Source of the DNA: Eretmocerus hayati
Taxonomy: Eukaryota; Arthropoda; Insecta; Hymenoptera; Aphelinidae
DNA length: 64,000 nucleotides
Assembly: GCA_029851415.1 (NCBI GenBank)
Contig: CM056741.1
Location: 69,368,282 to 69,432,281 of the forward strand
Direction: 5' to 3'
Part shown: positions 48,611 through 60,032 of the stretch, one piece after another
How positions within the stretch are numbered: position 1 is the first letter of the stretch
Layout of the letters: each line of letters begins with the position of its first letter
Translations under genes and position numbers: made by a program
Notes under the pieces: generated by a model
Seen by the model: only the letters and a program-made list of their open reading frames with translations
Told to the model about the DNA's origin: nothing
Database searches by the model: none

Positions 48611-51410
48611 AAAGTCGATTGCAAAGCCCCAAAAGTTTTCTGATATCCCAAAAGATGTTCTTATCAACGATCATCTTGTGATGACTCCTGAATGTGTCAA
48701 ATGAGTAGGTTTCTTAATTGAATAAGGTAATCTTATTCGGATTCATTCAAATATGTAGAGTTTCCTTGAACTGATGTCTTCCGTCAGTTGCACTTGTGGA
48801 AGGCTCAGAGGATTTTTTGATGCAATTTTGCTCTTACAACGGTTATCCCGATGAAACCGAGTAATATTAGGAGATTCTTCATCGATCTTCATCGAAAATA
48901 ACACGGATGAAATAATAAAAATCTCAAAATCCTGAGGTTTGAGACAATTGAAAAAATTAGTTTATGAGAATACTTAATGCAAAAATATCTTTGGTGGCTT
49001 GACCTTTTGGTTCACTCAAACGAGTTGGAACATCCTGAGACTTTATACCACTCTCATTGTTGTAACATCAATATGACTCGAAATTCATTCTGGAGATTAA
49101 TTCATGTCTCTAAGTTACAGTGGCTTGGATTGCGCTAGCGTTATTTCTCGAGCTGGCCGTGGTGTTGATGCGCAAAAGACGAAGAGACTAAATCTAGCAT
49201 AGAGTGTTTCCTCGCATTCATGAACGGTGTAGGAGCCTCGCTGTTATCTCATTTCTAAGTATCACAATCGCGGCTGCATCTTACAACTGTGTGTACAGAA
49301 GTGCAGAGCTTTTACTGATCGTACAATGTTCAAGCGTCGAGTCAAAGAATTGAATGGTCACTCGCTTGACATCTTTCTGAGAGACATGCGTCAATCTTCA
49401 CCTATTTCGGACAGCCACGCTGTACGCAGCAAATATGACTAGTGTCAGTGCCTTTTTATTGTAGCCGTAGCTTTGACGACAGAGGCGGCTTACGTCTGTG
49501 CGTACACCTTCGATTGCCAATTAAACGCAAACGATAGGTCGACTAGACACCTGCAGAGCACATGGTCATTTCTTGGATTTCTATACTTCCCAAACAATGT
49601 CTACAGAGCTATTGGCTAAACTCGACAGTAATCCTCTGGGTACTTTTTGATTTGTTCCGCCAAAAAGTAAGACTCCTAAGGACATTCAAGTACCATTCTT
49701 AGAATTGGTCATTTTTAACCAGAATAGAACAGTTTCCAAGATAGGTCTAGGAAATATAATTCAAGTAGACCGTTGGAAGGAACTCCACTCAAGCGTGAGT
49801 TTATTATCTCTCCCAGAGTCACGATTCAGTCAAATACTCGAGATGTGATGAAGAGTTGGAATTCCAACTGATACTGATCCAACGCGGACTGCAAAATGAT
49901 AATGGGTGCACGAGGTAGTGCAAAATTTGAAAACTGCCTATCGTGATCGAGCAAGCGGAAAACGATGTTATCGTAGAAAGTTTTCCAACCATGCTCGGTT
50001 ACGATATAGGAGTGCATCGAGCGCCGACAGGCTATATGGTCGAGAGAAAGGATAACACAGCCGAGCGCATGACGGGAAGAGGAACGAGTAAGCGATGCAT
50101 GCCTTGGCATTCAGCACGTATACGTACGTATTCTAGAGTCTTCGAGCCTCGGGATAAGTATGTGGGTTCGAACACGTGAGTTGTCGCGGAAATCGCTGCC
50201 TCTTGGTTACATAATTATTCAAGGTGTGCGCTCGCTAGCTTTTCTTGGCCAATAGGACTATCGTTCTATGGGGCAGTCAAGAAGAGCCTTTCTGATACCT
50301 ACATGCCCGCAGCTGACCACGCCTTGTGACCCACACTCCTACACATAACTGTTTTCAAAACGTCCCTCGCATCGGCGCAACGTATATCACAGACGAACAG
50401 CTCGCCCCGATGAATTGTCTAGGTCAGACTTATATAGATGCAGCTGCGTTGCCATAATGTCCGACAACGCGCTTGTACATGTGGACGAGCGTGCAAATGC
50501 ATCTGTGCACTCGCGACGACGTCGACGAGGCGCACTTCCGAAGAGAAAGCACTGGAAAGTTTTAATGGAAAGTGAACGAAAGGCGCTGTATACTATTTCC
50601 TAGGAATCAATGTCTCAAGCAACGTACGAGAATAAAAGCATCGTTTGGCTCACGAAGTTTGTCCACACGTTGATAACGAGTTTTCGGATCGCGGTCGATG
50701 CAACTTCTAGACCCGTGGAAAAAAGATAACGGCGATTAAATTGAAATCTTTCTAGGAGTACGAAACAATCCTTCTTCACAATTGATATGCTGCTTTGGTA
50801 TAGAAATTGAAAATACTGCTTACATCAAGAGCAACCAACCAAATGTAATATAATTCAATGTTGTTTCACCATCTGAGAACCAAGGATGAAGGTCGGTACT
50901 CTGAGAGGATCTCTTGTTCCGACTTAGCCGTCCTAAACTAGATGACCAAAACTTTGAATCATCCACGAGCAGCCCTTGCGATGAGTCATTCTTTAGTTGT
51001 ACAGATTTAATTCCCAGTTATCTTTGCTCTGCGGCTCTTACAACAGAAAGGTAAACTTTTTCCACCATCTCGAGGAAAGAACCAAAGTTCCAGAGACTTG
51101 ATACATCGTGAACTTGGGTAGTTCTAAAGAAGTTTTGTTTCATTTTCCATGTTTTGCTTGTAATTTCAACTTACATTCATGAGTCCCACCTCCATCCCAC
51201 GATCCTTACGAAAGCTGAGAGTCTCAGCTTCCGTTTGGAAGGTAGCCGAATTCAACTCAATTCTCTTATCCTTAGTCATGAAAGGTGAGAGATGCACCAA
51301 ATCCAGATCCCGACCGAGCTCCGGCAAGGTCATCTTCAGTACATAGCTAAGTCTATCGCTCCAAGATTGTTGTTCTTCGCTTCTCTTAGCTCAGAATTCC
51401 AGAAGAGAAA
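48611..51410. other. No supported gene
   Basis: 2.8 kb including a mildly GC-richer part at 49880-50660 with cgacgacgtcgacgagg-type words. ORFs reach 94 codons and overlap on opposite strands. No repeat or RNA gene recognised. Confidence 0.35.
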
Positions 51411-52110
51411 TACACTACCGGTCAAAAAATTGTGAATACTTGAAAAAAAATTCGATTTTGATCACTCGACTGCTTGGATTTTCTAGGTACAAAATGACTC
51501 TATTTGACCACATTTCGTAGCTCTTTTCAAGTACTTTGAGAGATATTTAGTATTTTTTCCGCGCAGCTCGATAGATTTTTGCAAAATCAATCTGAAGCCT
51601 TGTAGAATTTTATAGGAATCGGGTCGATACGCAAGCCCCCGCAAGTCTGGCGACTCTTTTTGTTAAGAATGATTTTTCTCGAAAAAGGACCAGTTGGTGA
51701 AAATTTCGAAATTTCAAGGAGGAAACTTCATTTTAGTAGTGGTTTACGAGTTCAGCTCTCAGAGGGTATCAACCAGTTGATTAAAAATGGTTAAAAACTA
51801 TCCGATCAGGTCATTAAAAGTTTGGTGAATTACTTGTAGAGGAAGATACGGGAGAAAAATGAATACTCCAAATTTATTCCACAGTATTTCAAGTTATTTT
51901 CTGAAGAAAGCTTATGAGCGGAATTGGGTCATCTAAACTAAGGTTTCCTCAGTCATTTTGATACAGTTGTTTTGAGGACGATTAAAATGAAACTTTTGGT
52001 GAATATTTCAATTTATCTCAGACTTTTGAGGTTTGCAAAGATGAAATGGAATTTCGGTATCAACCAATTGATAGATCAATTCAAAATGAGTATAGTTTAG
52101 GTAACTCGAA
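51411..52110. mobile_element. Single Tc1-like terminus and possible decayed element
   Basis: TA-CACTACCGGTCAAAAAATTG at 51411 onward looks like a Tc1/mariner-type terminal repeat related to, but distinct from, the one at 46034. I found no matching complementary end downstream. The following 600 bp contain an internal near-repeat of a ggtatcaacca(g/a)ttgat word at 51765 and 52056. It may be a truncated or heavily decayed element; the right limit is a guess. Confidence 0.35.
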
Positions 52111-52901
52111 TCCCCGTGAGACCTAAGTGAAAAAACAATATTTCACTATTAAAACACGAGATTTGAGCATTATTTGCTTTAACCGTCTCTAGATTGGATG
52201 ACACTGGGAGGAAAGAGCTAACAATCCCTGGGCTCTTCTCTGAATGATTCTCTACAACTCGTAGGAGAGCAAAAGTTGATCAGATTAAGTATACAAGAGA
52301 AAGTATCGACGAAAGAAAACAGCACACACACACGGACGAAGGGCTTCAAAGATAGGTCTCTCTTAGGTTTGGAATGCTTCCTGGAAAAAAGCATTATCTA
52401 CAATCGATAGATTTTGGCGAGGGGAACAAAATGGTCTGAGAATTTTTTTGATACAAAGACTGTTGTTGAAAAAAGTATAGCATTGAATGGAGAAATTGAT
52501 CAAAAATTTGCTGTCACGAAAACTAACCTTTCTCTTCAGAGAAAAGAAAAACAGAAGGAGATTAATTTCATACTAGCGTTATTACTGTACTCGCTATCGT
52601 TCGTTTAGCTTGTCAATGTCCTTGATAAGTCAGAGGCTCCTGGAATGCTTTTGTAGCTCAATGATGATGGTTGTAAAATAATGATTGATGATGGACTCAA
52701 GGTGCCATGAAAAAGTTTTTTATGTGATTCGCAAAAATGATATTATCTTGGATGACACCCCCTGATAGATATATTATATTAGAAAATTCAGATTCGCTGT
52801 TCTGAATTTTCGGAACGGCTGAGTTGGATAAATCAAAGTCCCGAACTGTTAAAACTGGTATTGATAGTCGTTGGTAACCTGGAGGTTGAGAGTTGTTCCG
52901 T
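52111..52901. other. No recognisable feature
   Basis: AT-rich spacer with a short CA repeat near 52322-52333; only incidental ORFs. Confidence 0.4.
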
Positions 52902-53038
52902 GGGTTCGGCGCTGTAGTCGGTGTGGCATAAGAATGAATGGTCTCTGCATCTACTTTAGATGTTTCCAGTACACTAATGCAGCAGAACACCAGAGAGTCG
53001 GACTGATTCTTTGGCCACGGCGACTACAGCGCCTGAAG
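52902..53038. repeat. Inverted repeat abutting the 10-bp minisatellite
   Basis: gggttcggcgctgtagtcgg (52902) pairs with ccacggcgactacagcgcc (53014-53032), and the arms continue for roughly 45 bp to cagaga words at about 52941 and 52991. It looks like a ~137-bp MITE or cruciform-forming sequence about 80 bp before the tandem array starts. Confidence 0.65.
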
Positions 53039-54609
53039 CGCAGAAGGACACTAAACCGCGGGTTATCAATGACTATAAATAACAGTGTAAGAGATTTTTC
53101 TGTTGAACTGGTTCCAATTAGACCAGACTAGACCGAACTAGGCCGCATTAGACCAAACTAGATCGCACTGGACCAGAGTAGACCTGAATAGCCCGAGAAA
53201 CCGAAATGAACCTAACTACATCGAACTGGACCAAATGAAGCCAAACTGGACGGGACTTGACCATACTAAACCGAGCTAGATCGAGCTAGAGCAAGCTAGA
53301 ACGAAGTAGATTGACCTGGCTTGAACTAGACCGAACCAGACCGGAATCGATGGAGCTAGACCGTATTAGACCACAGCAGACTCAACTAAACCAAATTAGA
53401 CTAAACCACACCTAATTATACCGGACTAGACCGAATGAGACTTAATTACCCCGAACTAGACCGAGCAAGGCCGAGCTGGACTTAAGAAGACCAAACTAGA
53501 CCGAGTTAGATCGAATTGGACCGATCCAGACCAAACTGCATCGAATTAGACCGAATCATGCCATTCTAGACCAAACTAGACTGAACTAGACGGAATCAGA
53601 CCTAATTTGACCGAACTAAAGCGAACTATACCGAATTAGACCAAACTGGTCCAAATTAGCTCAATTTAGATCAAACTAGATCGAACTACGGTGTACTGGA
53701 CCGAGCTAGACGGAGCTAGCCTTGATTGGACCGAACAAAACCAGATTAGATTGAATTGGACACTTAACTACACTAAACTAGACCTATAATGAGGCTCATT
53801 TAGAGCGAACTAGACCAAACAAGAACAAACTAGATCGAACTACACCGGGTTAGACCGACCTACACTAACCTAAATCTAATTTTACCATACTTGACCAAAT
53901 AAGATCGAATTGGACCGAACCAGACCCAAGTACAGCGAACTAGACGGGACTAGACCTAATCGGGCAGAACTGGATAGAAATTCGAATTGGACCAAATTCG
54001 GCCTGAGTATAGCGCACCAGACCGAACTATATTGGACAAGAACTAATTAAATCGAAAAAAAACAAAATGAGATCGAATTAGACCGAAATTGGTTTAACTA
54101 AACCGCGACAGACCGAACATGATCTAACCAGACCGAACCAGACAGAATTTGATCGAATTAGACCGAACACGGCAAAAGTACACAGTACCAGACCGAACTA
54201 GACTGAACTAGACCCGACTTCACCGAATCCCTATCCCCACTCTCATCCACGGGCCTAGACTCAGCCTCAGCCACAGCCCCAGCTTCAGACCCAGCCACAG
54301 TTCCAGCCGCAATCCTAGCCACAGCCCCAGCCACGACCCCCAGCTCCAGCCCCAGCCACAGTCCCAGCTTCAGCCTGTTAATTGATACTGAGGCAAAATA
54401 CGTACATATCGAAAAGATACTAAACAGTCTATGAATATTTGCTTCATGAATCCTATCCCACTTGTCATTTTTATCCGAACAAGATCGAACTAGACCGAAC
54501 TAGACCTACTCGAACCAAACTAGACTGGATTCAATCGACTAACACCGAACTTACCTTAACAACGCCAAACTGAACCGATTTAGACCGAATTGATACAGTG
54601 CTTCTCATT

Positions 54610-54690
54610 CCCATCTCCATTCCCATCCACCCACCCATCCATCCATCCACCCATCCATCCATCCATCCATCCATCCATCCATCCAGGCAT
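54610..54690. repeat. (CATC)n / (CCAT)n microsatellite
   Basis: Uninterrupted ccatccatccatccatccat runs mixed with ccaccc variants, inside the composite minisatellite. Translated it gives a histidine/proline-rich ORF, which is not a gene. Confidence 0.9.
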
Positions 54691-55109
54691 TCACTTACCC
54701 ATCACTCATATACAGCCATCTATCATACCGAAGTGGACCGAACTAGATTGAACTGGACCAAACTAGACCGAATTACAGCGGTATACGAGATGATTCGCAC
54801 AATAGTTCAGCTCGATAGACTAACTCATCAGTTGAGTAATTGGTAACTTGATAATTGGTAACAATCATTGTTGGCAACAGTCTAAAGCCAACAGTCTATA
54901 GTCAACGGTTTAGAATCAACATTCTAAAGTCAACCGCCTTATTCAACTGCCTGAGTCAACTGCCTGAATCAACTGCCTAGTCAACTGCCTTAGTCAACTG
55001 CCTAAGTCAACTGCCTGAGTCAACTGCCTGAGTCAACTGCCTGAGTCAACTGCCTGAGTCAACTGCCTTAATCAACTGCCTAAGTCAACTGCCTTAATCA
55101 ACTGCTTAA

Positions 55110-55582
55110 GGCCAGTCCGTAGTCCCCGCAATACTGCAACCAGACACGCACCGGAGTACATGCAGGTTTTCAAACAATATCTAATTTTTAAATAATTGCA
55201 AACACTTTTCGGATAAAATCATTGAGTCAGCGCGCTTCCCAATAAAATTTCCAATCATTTGAGCTTTGTTGCGTCTCAAAATTCGTGGTATATTTTGCAA
55301 GATTTGGAAAACCGCAATCTTGAGCTGTCGCTGCCGCATCGTAGGAACCACGCTGTCATGCACTTTGCCATTTTCCAAATCTCGCAAAATATATCGCGAG
55401 TTTTGAGACGCGACCAAGCTCAAATGATTGGAAATTTTATTGGGAAGCGCGCTGACTCAATGATTTGGTCCAAAAAGTGTTTGCAACTATTTAGAAATTA
55501 AATATTGTTGGAATTACGCTATGCAAATCACCGTGGCGCCATCTATGGAGTAGTGAGCAAGTGTGAGCACTACGGACTGGCC
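55110..55582. mobile_element. TTAA-flanked foldback MITE (473 bp)
   Basis: The terminal repeats GGCCAGTCCGTAGT and ACTACGGACTGGCC are exact complements, and TTAA directly flanks both sides (55106-55109 and 55583-55586). TTAA duplication is used by piggyBac and Kolobok superfamilies; the GG terminus would suit Kolobok better, but this is inference. The interior is an inverted repeat (about 55185-55310 against 55370-55500), so both strands give nearly the same 80-codon ORF, a palindrome artefact. It interrupts the 12-bp minisatellite, whose units resume on the far side, so the insertion is younger than the array. Confidence 0.9.
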
Positions 55583-55934
55583 TTAAGTCAACTGCCTAAG
55601 TCAACTGCCTCGATCAATTGCCTAAGTCAACTGCCTTAATCAACTGCCTAGGTTCCACAATTAACAGACATCATCCACCGTACATAATCAACCGTCAACT
55701 ATCGACACACTAACCAACGCATCCACCCGACCACCTACACTCCCTTCCGTGTATCTACCCACCCGAACACCTACCCAGCCACCCAACTACCAACTCACCC
55801 ATCCACCCACCCATAACCCACCCACTTATCGACCCACCCATGACCCATACGGCCACTCATCATACTCCACCCCCTCCACCCAGGCAACCCAATACGCGGG
55901 ATGCTGACGGACGAATTTTGGCTGGGCTTTTAAT

Positions 55935-57199
55935 TATTTTAATTGATCAAAATACTGTCAGGCAGCAGGTCCCAATTATGGAACAGAATTCATCATCCAT
56001 GTACGTGCCGTCCCTTCGGATGTCCCAGGCCCGATGTCCGTATCGTGGAACACAAAATATACCAGTCATTTAAGAATTGTCAATCCATTTCCAAGAGTTT
56101 CACAACCAATTTTGAGTCGCTGTTCGCGATTGAGGTCGCTGAATTGCGATTCTTCCCAATCGGACATAGTTTGATGCACATAGATCTGACTCGTTTAGAT
56201 TTCTCCATTTTTTGGTGAAGAATCGGGTGACGTTAGCAGAAGTATAACCGGTCAGACCGCGTGGTAGTAGGATGAGGAATATCGTCAATTTTTTTCTTCT
56301 GAAAAAGTGGCCACAAGTTATCAACAAGAGACGGTTTCACACCTGTTGGAAGTACATCTTTGGGCTCGAAGTCAGTTGTAGCTTCAGATTAGAGGGTCAT
56401 TTCGATGCAAAGAATATCCTGATATTCCATACTGCATCCAAATGCCGACCTTAACACTAAAGGGAATAAGCCTTATCCACGCAAAATTTCGTGATGATTC
56501 ACACTCGATGACCTCCCATTCTTCTCTACTTCAGTTTTGATTCTTGAGCTCCATACAACTTATTTGTAGGATAGTAAATGAGGTATTTGCTTCGGTGCGT
56601 AGTTGATATACATTCATTGGCACGAAGATTCAGAGCATCAGTGCGGTTTATACAAATAACCAATATCATAACTCCAATATTATAACATATGTGAGGAATA
56701 TGTAGCGCTATTACCTGCAGTTCGTCCTGGAATATTTTTTTTTCGCCTCATTCACCGGAACAACTTTTCCCTCAACGCTGAACCAGCTTTTCCGAAGAAA
56801 AGTTTGAAAAAACGACCGTGATCATTGACAAAGAATCTATGATGGCTCAGAAAATTGCGCATGCATGGTGTTACTAGAGAGAACCAGTTTTCAGGGCATA
56901 GAACTATTTACCTTGTCGACCTCAACTTGAATTATTTTCAAAAGATACTCCCACAGCACCATATTCATCTGATTCGACAACTCCTACATAATGTCATAAT
57001 TTAGTGAAGAAGCTCGTTTTTATGTGAGATACGCGGCTGAAACTTGTTAGACGCAGATAATACATTCTGGAGCAGCCCCGCGTCTAATAAATTCGTAAAC
57101 ATATACTGATACATCACGCTCTTAAGCATTGAGGGGAACACTGTAAGAATAAAATTCCTGAAGTCAGTAAAAATCGTACTGAATCACAAAATAACCCTT
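55935..57199. other. No recognisable feature
   Basis: AT-rich sequence with ORFs up to 91 codons on overlapping frames. No repeat element or RNA gene recognised. Confidence 0.4.
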
Positions 57200-57400
57200 A
57201 ACCTTGTAATGTTGATGTTCTGGAGATTAGACTGATTTTAAGGATTCCTTTTATAGTGAAGCATTTTCGTTTAGAATTAGGATTATAATGATGTAAAATC
57301 TCTACATGGCTTTATGAATGTATGTATGTATAATCCTTATTCCACCTTGGGGTAGAATCCCGTCTCGTGTTTACGAGATTACAATGAAACATACGAATTA
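57200..57400 (+). mobile_element. Possible second LINE-type 3' end remnant
   Basis: A ggggtagaatccc hairpin is followed by cgtctcgtgtttacgagatt and acaatgaaac, with an upstream tatgtatgtatgta tract. The layout resembles the LINE-like end at 39330-39622 (small stem with gggta, then an A-rich end). No coding sequence is attached, and the call is tentative. Confidence 0.25.
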
Positions 57401-57494
57401 AAAACTAGTAACTAGGCAATGAATCCTTGAGAAATTGATTACATTGCTAAGATTGACAACATTAGAGCGTGTCAGTGCAACAGTAGTAGTGGTA

Positions 57495-58887
57495 CACTGT
57501 AAAAACTCCCGGTGTACTTTTACAGTGCTGGGCACTGGCAACCATGAGACCAGTGCTCAGCATGGTAAAAATACCGTGCTGAAAACGTGACTCTTACCGG
57601 CCCGGCGTGAGTTTTTACCAGGTCGGAAACTGTACAAACACCAGGTCGCCCGCAAGATTACAGGCGCCGTGGATTTTGCCCTTCCCAGCACTGGTCCCAT
57701 GGTTGCCAGTGCCCAGAACTGCGAAATGACGGGCACCCGTGATTTGACAGTTCTGAGAACGTTATGTATACAGTCGCTGCAGGTGAATTCTCGAGACGTT
57801 CAACATAGTCGACCACTGTTATTATTGGCTATGGGACATGTGAGTTTCAGCGCCTCCGAGCGGCGGAAAACGGCATTCCACGGGAGGTAACATTCGAAGT
57901 TTTTGAACGTGTTTAGTGCGGGCTTTGGTCTTCTCGTGCAAGTAGCTCAAAAACCGTAGCTCGGATGTGGCAACAGTATGCGAGGCGAGGGTTTTCGAAA
58001 ACGAAGAGTTTGAGTGCTTGTGAGTCCGAGTCCGAGCAAAATTGAGTAAACTAGAGCGAGTTGAAAATTTTGCCTAATGCTTTTCGCATGGGCTATGCGG
58101 TCACCGCTCAAGCTACTGATTCTGCTCCGACTCGCTCCGATATTTTTCTCGCTTCGGGCTCTGTGAATCCCTCAATAATGGTCTGATTGACATGTGTGAT
58201 AGCTCAAAATTTTCGCAATTAAAAATCTAACAACTTTCTCGCTTACTCTTACGGGGTTTGAGTGACGGTTTCCTTAAAAATAAAGGTCAGAAATAGATAA
58301 GCAACAGAGCGGCGTGTGGCAGGGGTTTTCATTCATTTTCGAGAAAACCATCACTCAAACCCCGTAAGAGTAAGCGAGAAAGTTGTTAGATTTTTAATTG
58401 CGAAAATTATGAGCTATCACACATGTCAATCAGACCATTATTGAAGGATTCACAAAGCCCGAAGCGAGAAAAATATCGGAGCGAGTCGGGGTAGAATCAG
58501 TAGCTTGAGCGGTGGCCGCATAGCCCATGCAAAAAGCATTAGGCAACATTTTCAACTCGCTCTAGTTTACTCAATTCTGCTCGGATTCAGACCCACAAGC
58601 GCTCAAACTCTTCGTTTTTGAAAACCCTACAATCGCCTCGCATACTGTTGCCATATCCGAGCTACGGTTTTTGAGCTACTTACATGAGAAGACCAAAGCC
58701 CGCACTAAACACATTCAAAAACTTCGAATGTTACCTCTCGTGGAATGTCGTTTTCCGCCGCTCGAAGGCGCTGAAACTCACATGTCCCATAGCCAATAAT
58801 AACGTTCTCAGAATGGCGCTGCCCTGTACGGGCTCGCCCGGGAATTCACAGACGCGCCCATGAATTCACACCGGCGTTTTTACAGTG
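57495..58887. mobile_element. TA-flanked foldback element (1.39 kb)
   Basis: The ends CACTGTAAAAACTCCCGGTG and CACCGGCGTTTTTACAGTG are inverted repeats, with TA immediately outside each (57493-57494, 58888-58889). Long arms (about 57810-58270 and 58330-58815) pair closely, for example catgtgagtttcagcgcc (57838) with ggcgctgaaactcacatg (58768) and ctttctcgcttactcttacg (58235) with its complement near 58360. A nested inverted repeat of a gggcactggcaaccatgag word occupies 57530-57716. No transposase frame is present. The superfamily is uncertain: the termini do not match a class I can name securely. Confidence 0.85.
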
Positions 58888-58889
58888 TA

Positions 58890-59201
58890 GTGCGAATTTC
58901 AAGCGATCAAACTTACTGTGGTGGTAAACAATATAGCAACAATGTAATAAGAGACAAGTACTGATCGAAAAAGCTGCCGCGAAAAGTGAATGAATCTTAG
59001 AATCTAGGAATCCACAACTGAGTTCAAACTCTTGAGAGTATACTAGGAGATAAGCGTATTTGGATCAAGTGGCTGCAGGGACAGACCTTCCTTGGAGATT
59101 CTGTTATTCCAATCTAGAATGTCACGCTTGAAAATTTTAAGACGAAAGAACTTCTTCATAGCTTCAGCCGCTTCTCATCAAAGTCAGTTATATTAGAGAG
59201 T
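58890..59201. other. Spacer, possibly 3' remainder of the retrotransposon relic
   Basis: It lies between the TA-flanked foldback and the RT relic. If the relic keeps its 3' region, it would be here on the minus strand, but I cannot recognise a tail or signal. Confidence 0.3.
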
Positions 59202-60032
59202 TTAGTATAGTGAAGAGGTTTTGATCAGAAATGAGTTCTCCCAAGTTAGTGACTTAGCTTGGGAGAATGATAGTATATCCTTAGAATTTCTGCCTGACCT
59301 CTTCAGTACAACGTCTAAGCCTATTCTTACAAACTTATCAGCTAGACAGGAAGGGGTGCCCGTGGCAACAGTTCTGTAAGCTATGTTGCAAGTAAAATAG
59401 TCACGTCTACTTTGCACAGACAACCATCCGAGACCTTGGCGATCCGTTGTAACATGAGAATTTCTTTGCAGGTCACCGAGGACAAAGCGCTCACAGGCAT
59501 TCAATGCAAATTATAGTTTTTGGTTTTTTGAGGCATCAACACTATCATAATCCAGAGACGCGAAGTCAAATGAGGGAGAAATTAGTGTTTGGACAAGCTG
59601 ACGCCTCAGTTCACGAGAGAGTGAATTTCTGTGGAACTTGAGAGAGCTTAAGCTAGCGTAAACTTTTGATACAAATAATTTGACATGAGCTACCCAAGTC
59701 AAATTTTGATCTAGTACAAAACCTAAATCTTTGACTTCAAAGACATACTCAAGTTCAACTCCATTGACCTTGATCTTAGGTAGGTTGGAAAAATCAATGC
59801 GACTGACTAGTTCCTTGATGGGTTATTATTAGTAAACTATACGTACCACGAAGTATAAATTCTCATAGTCAGCTATGCCAACATTTGCAGAAATCACACA
59901 TGCAGTTTCGAGCAGATTCATCAACTTCTGAGCCAGTGATTGAATTCCGAACATCTTGAGATTATTCAAACTGAAAGATAGAACAGCACTGTTTCTTTTT
60001 TGACAAGAGAATATTGGTTCCAACAAGAACAA
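59202..60032 (-). pseudogene. Decayed non-LTR retrotransposon reverse-transcriptase C-terminal region
   Basis: Minus-strand peptides match the end of the RT domain and the conserved region after it in CR1/jockey-like LINEs. In order: LNNLKMF with a later CVISANVG patch, VNGVELEY and KDLGFVLDQNLTWVAHVK, KVYASLSSLKFHRNSLS, LRRQLVQTLISPSFDFASL, DASKNQKL, then LNACERFV, LGWLSV and RRDYF. All three open segments (59829-60032, 59511-59823, 59202-59510) lie in one reading frame, broken only by a run of three TAA codons near 59823-59831 and a single TAA after KNQKL where the family usually has glutamine. So the copy is dead but little frameshifted. The catalytic RT motifs upstream are not recognisable. 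In the genome the parent would copy itself by target-primed reverse transcription. Confidence 0.8.

Larger units (their letters stand above)
53117..55934. repeat. Composite minisatellite with conserved end block (copy B)
   Basis: A succession of different tandem repeats: 10-bp GACCGAACTA (53117-54226); a 6-12 bp CCAGCCACAGCC-type run (54240-54380); more 10-bp repeat (54476-54592); (CATC)n (54610-54690); a short 10-bp stretch (54727-54775); a 12-bp GTCAACTGCCTA repeat (about 54880-55105 and 55587-55652); CCACCCATC-type repeat (55690-55830); and a unique block 55830-55934, the reverse complement of the block at 27622-27730. The arrangement mirrors copy A in opposite orientation. A separate element (55110-55582) has inserted into the 12-bp array. 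ORFs here are translated repeats. Confidence 0.88.

Noticed and set aside
55181..55501. Two near-identical 80-codon ORFs on opposite strands
   Set aside because: They are the two sides of the palindrome inside the TTAA element, not a duplicated gene.
54880..55652. Regular 12-bp repeats resembling a CRISPR-like array
   Set aside because: The units are contiguous and 12 bp, without spacers or cas genes, and lie in a eukaryotic minisatellite cluster.
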